Shown piece by piece: positions 58,801 through 64,000 of a stretch of DNA of 64,000 nucleotides (position 1 is its first letter; each line of letters opens with the position of its first letter). This stretch comes from Saccharomycopsis phalli (taxonomy: Eukaryota > Ascomycota > Saccharomycetes > Ascoideales > Saccharomycopsidaceae), in the NCBI GenBank assembly GCA_020342235.1, contig CP073213.1:288501-352500 (forward strand), read 5' to 3'. The notes beneath the pieces were generated by a model. That model did not search any database and was not told where the DNA came from. It saw only the letters and a program-made list of their open reading frames with translations. Made by a program: the position numbers and the translations under genes.

Positions 58801-58883
58801 TCGAAGGCGCTGCTTCTAAAATTTCTGGATACCCATCATCTTTGTTGGCCTTTGTTATTTCTATTTATGCTATTTTAGCTTAA
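55833..58883 (+). CDS. GPI-anchored GLEYA-type cell-wall adhesin
   Basis: A 1016-residue flocculin-like surface protein, expected to mediate cell-cell or substrate adhesion through its N-terminal lectin-like domain. The signal peptide is MNCLFFFILTTLIGHSFA. The GLEYA/PA14-related domain (about 25-240) has FYPYELF near its start and a GYFLAEESGYYQILFTATDD strand region, with cysteine pairs (CC at about 149-150). A Thr-rich stalk (about 247-790) has some 15 units of 36 residues built on TVTTTIPWTGSTT and TPDSPDGT and ending VIIETP, as in Flo/Als-type adhesins. Then comes a PNGS tetrapeptide array (about 854-963) and a C-terminal hydrophobic GPI signal (SLLAFVISIYAILA). The repeats give long antisense and shifted open frames that are not genes. 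Confidence 0.93.
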   Translation: MNCLFFFILTTLIGHSFADGDPGAVGNRPTIQLATGCSIGSPASGKGFDATFYPYELFAPYDEDYVKYGYLQKQPVGLATGVADIDFRIDLTDTDEHEGVLYGVPITISNFSLVLTGYFLAEESGYYQILFTATDDAVVFYFGTASAFDCCLNGAVPSSDADFGDEVIYATGSIYNNGDDFSASRYQYLEGGLVYPVRLSYVNIVIFAYLNLTITTPSGKQITSFGDAIYQFNDLADCKPTVASTLVSTVTTTTPWTGSTTSTYTTTNSDPNSPVTVVIETPEPTVTTTIPWTGSTTFTTTQTPDSPDGTVSVIIETPAPTVTTTIPWSGSTTFTTTKTPDSPDGTYSVIIETPAKVVTTTIPWTGSTTFTTTQTPDSPDGTYSVIIETPAPTVTTTIPWTGSTTLTTTQTPDSPDGTVSVIIETPAKVVTTTIPWSGSTTFTTTQTPDSPDGTYSVIIETPAPTVTTTIPWTGSTTLTTTQTPDSPDGTVSVIIETPAKVVTTTIPWTGSTTFTTTQTPDSPDGTYSVIIETPAKTVTTTIPWTGSTTFTTTKTPDSPDGTVSVIIETPGSAITTTIPWTGSTTSTYTVTPTDPNDLITVVVETPAKTVTTTIPWSGSTTFTTTKTPDSPDGTVSVIIETPGSAITTTIPWTGSTTSTYTVTPTDPNDLITVVVETPAKTVTTTIPWSGSTTFTTTKTPDSPDGTVSVIIETPGSAITTTIPWTGSTTSTYTVTPTDPNDLITVVVETPGGGMDTVTTTKTWNFPYTSTQTITPTDPAGTVSVIIDVPASSGFQNVTTTSESTTSRSKIVSTIVETVTDCGDKGCIPVVTSYTTVYTLPDTPNGPTPTGPSNGSPNGPSNGPSNGSPNGSPNGSPNGSPNGSPNGSPNGSPNGSPNGSPNGSPNGSPNGSPNGSPNGSPNGSPNGSPNGSPNGSPNGSPNGSPNGSPNGSPNGSPNGSPNGSPSSNSGSPPPSVEQSSSAPSVPIAQSFEGAASKISGYPSSLLAFVISIYAILA
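58393..58720 (+). repeat. 12-bp coding minisatellite (PNGS array)
   Basis: About 27 units of CCAAACGGATCT with synonymous variants (CCTAACGGATCT, CCAAACGGTTCT). The variants occur in blocks of several units, which indicates local duplication of multi-unit stretches. Confidence 0.9.
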
Positions 58884-61800
58884 GGATTTTTCTTTTCTTC
58901 TGACACCCTCACAATCGGTTAAGGCATTTGGGTATTCAGCAAATAGGACTATGTATTTATTTGTATCCTCAGTAATTAACTGATTAATTGATTGAATTAT
59001 TGATAATTATCATTGTAGAATAAATAATAATCTCATTATATATCTCATTAATCCGATATATTTAGAAATCTCCAAAAAGGCTTTCTACATCGACAAGCGT
59101 CCTTGTAGTAGAGCACTCTAGAAACTAGTCATATCCCACAGAGAGCCGTCCAAGTATTTGAACGGCTTTTGTAAATAAAACTAAACGCAATACCATCAAA
59201 GATCATCCATGTCCCTGTGATCTTGCGCTATCTTAGTGTTACAAAACGTCCTTCATACAGAACTGTAAGTCGTCACTTGAACATGTAGAATTCACATCAT
59301 ATGAATTGCCAGTCAAAATTAGAACCATCCCAGCCTTATTCATTGCCATTTGCAAATTAGCTACTCGTTCAGGCTCCAGTAGTATAAATGGCATTGACCT
59401 TATAAGAATGTCGGCTGTTGTCTTAGCACGTTAAAGGTGTAACATGTAGTTTGTCACAAAGAATCCCCAGGAGCTATAGGGCTTGAATATAATGCGAAAT
59501 TCCGCTATGTGAAAAATTTTCTAGTGAGTTTATTGCTTAAGATTGATCCCGAGTCCATGTGGTTTATTGGGAAATGCCTAGCTTTCGGTTTGTTCTTGGA
59601 GTATCTCCAATTTTCTCTAAATAATTAGCTTTGAGTTGTAAATAATCAGTTTAAACTGTAGATAGAAAACAGCCTACATTGGGATACAACTGTTGCGGGT
59701 TTATTCCTAGCTGTTGGAAACCTCACATTCTCCAAGTCCTGTTTCCTCCTTGAGGTGGTTGTTTTAGAGCTCATTCCAATCCCAAAGGGTCTCTTTAATA
59801 TCGTTGATGATCTTCCTAAGTCACAAAGCTAGTTGTTTTAAGGGTGCACGTAGAAATTTTCCAATAATATTAATGAGTAACTGATCTCTGACATTTAGGT
59901 GATCATTCAAGATAGCAAACTGGCACCAGTTTGAGTTGGTTGCCATTTAAGCTGAATATTTGGAATAGGTATTGTATACATTAGGCCGATGGTTGGCGCA
60001 TAACTTTCTCCCGGCAGTAATATCTGCTTCCCTCGTAAAACTAATCGACTTGTGTTTTCTTTGACCGTTTCTATTCTTGGTTATTGGTGAGAGGCTTATC
60101 AAGCCAAACTCTTATATGGATTCATAGTATGCGAAATTAGTCCGGTTGTAGTGTGAGCCATAATATCAGGGTATCTTCTGATACATCAACGGTTAAACCG
60201 CACACTTCAGTCATGTTCCTTACAGGGTAATTCCATAACAGCTTGCGGAGGTTTACTGCTTTAGCATTAGACGCGTCACTTTAGCCAATGGTCCATCACG
60301 GAAACTCTTTTGCTGATAATGGTGACGTTGTACTGTCTCAGGTACTCAGTCACATTCTGGTGGATGTTGGAAATAAGCCATTTTACAGAATTTCTGCTCT
60401 ATAGATTGCGTCATGCTAAACTGAAAATAGCAAGTTTTTTGCAAATGTGTGACTCAGAGGATGAAGCCATATTCTTGTGTAGATATTGCCAGAGATTTTT
60501 TCGGAAAATATGATCTTTATATGGGGTTTATTGCCTGGCAATTGACCTTAGTGACACAATGCATCATTCCCGTAAATTGGAACACCAAGCCAAAGGAACC
60601 TTTTATCCCAATATAAGAGACAACACAAGGCCCTGTTGTTTTGGGTCATAAACTCAGAACCCTTCACTGGTTAGTTCGTTGTATGAGGTTATAACAATAA
60701 CAACATACTAAAGCATAAACTAAACTCATTTTCTTGCAATACTCGCATTTTAAACAAAACTAGCCCGTTTGTGTAATCGAATCTTGATTGCATTAGCGCC
60801 TAACCATTACACTTTTCTAGGAGTAGAGGGAACTCGGGTTTCTTGATCTTGTGGGAGGCAGATGCGATATACTTGCCATGAAGAGCAAGCCTGATATCTA
60901 TAAAACCTGACTCTATAACTTCTTTGAAGAAAATATATACTCCAATTAAAACTTTGACAACATAATCCTCCAAGACTTTAAACGCGTGTGCTCCTGGCTG
61001 AAAATGAAAAAAAAAAAAAGCACATGCTTGACAGAAAAAACATGTTCCTTATCAAGAAAAACATGCTTTCATTTCATTATAGAAGGCCAAGAGAAACTGG
61101 GTCCTGTCAAAACTTTAACACATGCTTCTGACTAACAAAATACAATAATCTAACAAGTTTAAATGGCTCACTTCAGCTTGCGCACTTTCGAGTTGACTTC
61201 GCACATTGGTACCACGACAAGAGCAATTCCATATAATCCTAGGCCAAAATGCAGTGTATATCGAAACCCGCTTTATTTAAATGATAAATAGGCTTTCCAG
61301 AGGTTAGGTGACTAACTTTCGGTTCACGTTAAATTCCTTTAAGAGTCGCATCTCGTGAATCTGTTGCTTCATAGCCTGGAAGCTTGAATGACCAACCTGC
61401 AACCCAGCGTGAACGATCTTCACAAATACCTCAGCAATGCTTGAACCGAGCGTCACGTCTATGAAGAACCCTTACGTATATATACAGGTGCTTTCGTACT
61501 AAAAGTGGGACTGGAATTAAGAAAATCATTTTCTTTGTCAAACCAATTCTTCCCTCAGAGGATGTCAAGCTAGCTGGTACGTGGTTTTATCATGTTGGAT
61601 CTGGACAATATTCTTGTTTTGGTGGTAATCAAGATAGAATTTTAATTTGACCTATGACGTGAGGCATAATTCAACACTGAAATTATGTCATCCACGGGCA
61701 GCGAGGTCATGATTTTGTGGCTCTTTGTCTACGGCCATCAGATTTATTGTGTCCTTTTGATATCAATCAATTTTTGAAATCCGTTTGATCTAGCGTCTTC

Positions 61801-64000
61801 TGAGATTCTATCATCGGTACACATCGAATTTCATTCAGGTACCGTGGTTGCAGTCATAGCTTGCAATATATCATTGCGAAGTTTTCACCGAGTTCATCTT
61901 ACTGCCTTCAGGGCATTGACGGAAAAATAAATCAGAACTGCCTCATCAACTGGCAATTCTCTTTGATGAATGAGACAAATCTTACAGCACCAGCATGGTA
62001 TGTTGCAAGTGCCATGATCCCAGTAGAAAACAATTATTTTGCTATTTACAAGAGATCAAATTATTGATTAATTAGTGAATGAAACTGTTTTGTTTGTGCA
62101 TTCGAGCATACAATGGTCAGATTTTGCTGTGTGTCTATAATAATCACTTTTATGCACATTTCTTGATCGAGGGTATGTCAATGATTCGTCTTCTAATTTA
62201 CCTTTCCAAGTGGCTCAAATTTCAGAAAATTTGCTATAATATCAGAGGAATGTATTGCCCGTATAAAGTTACAAGTGGTACATTTAGTAGTGTCGTCATT
62301 ATCGACATGTTTGGTCCAAGGCAATGGAAATTAACCTATAACGCCAATATGGCTAAAATACCTAATCACGTTCTCTTATTATCAAAACTAGCAATTCCAG
62401 ATATATTAGTGGCATAATATCCGTCTTATGTATCTCATTGGTGTTTAGGAGTGCATACTTGTGCCATTTTTTTATCCTGCCAGTTTTAGGCTCAAAATTC
62501 AAAATAGAGTTTAATACAGTTATTCATTTTTGAGTGCCTAGAGCCAAGTAATAGATCTTGAGATGTGTTTGAAAGGGGCAGAAAGGATTGAAAATTTGTT
62601 GCAATGACTAATTACCTGTGGAATTACAAGGGTTGATGAAGGTTAGTACTTTGACGGGGATACATAAGTTGTTGTAAACTAAGATCAATTTGGAAACTTT
62701 ACTTTTAAAAGTATGGCTCCATTGGCCTGCACACTTTTCTTTTTGACACTTCAGAAACTTGACAAGTTGCTTATCTATACATTGTGTTTACGGGGTAATT
62801 TTATTGCCATGTGGTGGGGCAAGGGTCAAGGTGACTGGCTTGGTGATATTGAAAATTTACAATCACGGTAAGCAGATAAATCCGAAGAGCTTAAAGAGCC
62901 TCGGAATCGAAAATGGCTCAGGAAAACTACACGCACCTTGACTATGGGGAAACTTCAAACTTTATTCTTTGCAAAAACACATGGGTTTGTTCCTTCACTT
63001 CTTAAATGGGTCAAAGACAAACCACTAATGCGAAATTCTAGAATCTCTTTGGTCCAGACTAATCTCAAAAACACTCCGGGTAATGATAATCTGAATCACT
63101 GGAAGTACAGATCCTGGGTAACATGCTAGAAACCAACATACGACATCCAAGTAAGTTACCTATTTGGACACGAGACATGTTGACTACGTCTGGATTCCTC
63201 AACATTGAAGGAGAATACTTTCGATCCAACTACTCCTAAAACTGGTTACGATGCATTCAATGATTTGTCGACCAGGAAACCCTCTCAAAGAGCATATTCG
63301 CTCAAACCACATACAGTCAAACCACCATCAGACTGTTCTAAGAGTCAAAATCAAAGACTAAGCTCATATCTCTTATTCGAGACTCTTGCCACTCTTGACA
63401 ATGGCACACCGTGCCAATGGTCAATCAATAAAGTAGCATTAAAATCTTATGCCGATAAAAATACCCAATCCATTCTGAGGGAACGACCTATGATTGACCC
63501 CTGCAAAAATCTAGGCCTATAATATAATCACACTGGTTGATGGAGAGACTAGTGGATATCAGATTTCACACAACTTGTTCATTGCTGTACCAATCCTTCA
63601 TTTGAAGTAACAAAATAAGGGTTTCTGGTGCTCCTGGCAAGACCATGACTCCAGAATCATGCCTTTTACGCACAAGTCAAAATTTTTCTTCCCGTTCTCC
63701 AACAAAATAAAGCAGTGATAAATTATGCTGTAATTGCTACCAAATATTCTGTTAAGAGAATCAGGATTGAACTCTAAAATGAGATGTCGGTCTCCATCCT
63801 CGGATTTATTGAGTAGTTTTCATAAATTACCCAACACATCCCGTTCAAAGAAAAAAAAAATTCTATACTGTTTTGATATGTCATTAAAGATTTTATAGGG
63901 ATATGTTGTTAAAAATTTTGCTTAGAAGTTTGTTACAAATATTCTTTAGGCAAGGCCAACAGATTCTCTGACATAGTAGCTACACAGATTAGCCAGTGCG
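58884..64000. other. Gene-poor 5.1 kb at the right edge
   Basis: No convincing gene, tRNA or tandem array. Longest open frames are 105-112 codons (62079-62417 and 63205-63522) with no domain, signal or coding-like pattern. A weak match to family C exists near 63600-63800 (ATCAGGATTGAACTCTAAAA). It might contain an old relic or a chromosomal structural element, but nothing in the sequence shows it. Confidence 0.5.

Noticed and set aside
62079-63522. Open frames of 105-112 codons in the right-edge region
   Set aside because: No domain, signal peptide or coding-like composition; single-genome evidence is insufficient.

Overview
This is nuclear DNA from a budding yeast (Saccharomycotina). The gene set is yeast-typical: Mcm10, Tif35/eIF3g, Spt5, Bna7, a metacaspase, Rpn9, Erg5, an Asi-type RING protein, a Pxl1-type LIM protein and a GLEYA-type GPI adhesin. 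Nearly all genes are single-exon. TIF35 has a very small intron (34 or 37 nt) whose CTAAC branch site lies directly on the 3' splice site. That style is known from early-branching yeasts around Yarrowia and Trichomonascaceae, so I lean that way without naming a species. Translations assume the standard code; CTG decoding was not tested.

I count fourteen credible protein genes and one tRNA-Glu(TTC). Left to right they are: MCM10 (5' end outside the window), TIF35 (-), SPT5 (+), kynurenine formamidase BNA7 (-), small secreted peptide copy 1 (+), metacaspase MCA1 (-), secreted acid sphingomyelinase-like phosphodiesterase (-), ASI1/ASI3-like RING protein (+), RPN9 (-), secreted peptide copy 2 (+), maltose-type O-acetyltransferase (-), ERG5 (-), an unrecognised coiled-coil protein (-), PXL1-like LIM protein (+), tRNA-Glu (+) and a large repeat adhesin (+). 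They are mostly unrelated housekeeping genes. The secreted peptides, adhesin, phosphodiesterase and protease relics form a cell-surface/secretome component.

Most of the window is intergenic (gaps of 1.4 to 5.3 kb) and dense in repeats. I see two related families of short retroposons. Each has one long copy with a tRNA-like head carrying Pol III A and B boxes, a shared core, and one of two 3' ends running into ATT-rich tails. Five copies have recognisable 10-13 bp target-site duplications. Several are nested, and one is a filled site whose empty counterpart is visible in a paralogous duplication. Alongside them lie relics of an unknown coding family (called C here), two decayed aspartyl-protease-like copies, and a minisatellite in almost every intergenic gap.

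The most interesting candidate system is the secreted peptide family. Two intact copies lie 21.7 kb apart and a fossil third copy lies between them. Their promoters and pro-regions are nearly identical, but the cationic, amphipathic C-terminal segments have diverged strongly. This suggests a diversifying secreted peptide, whose function is unknown.
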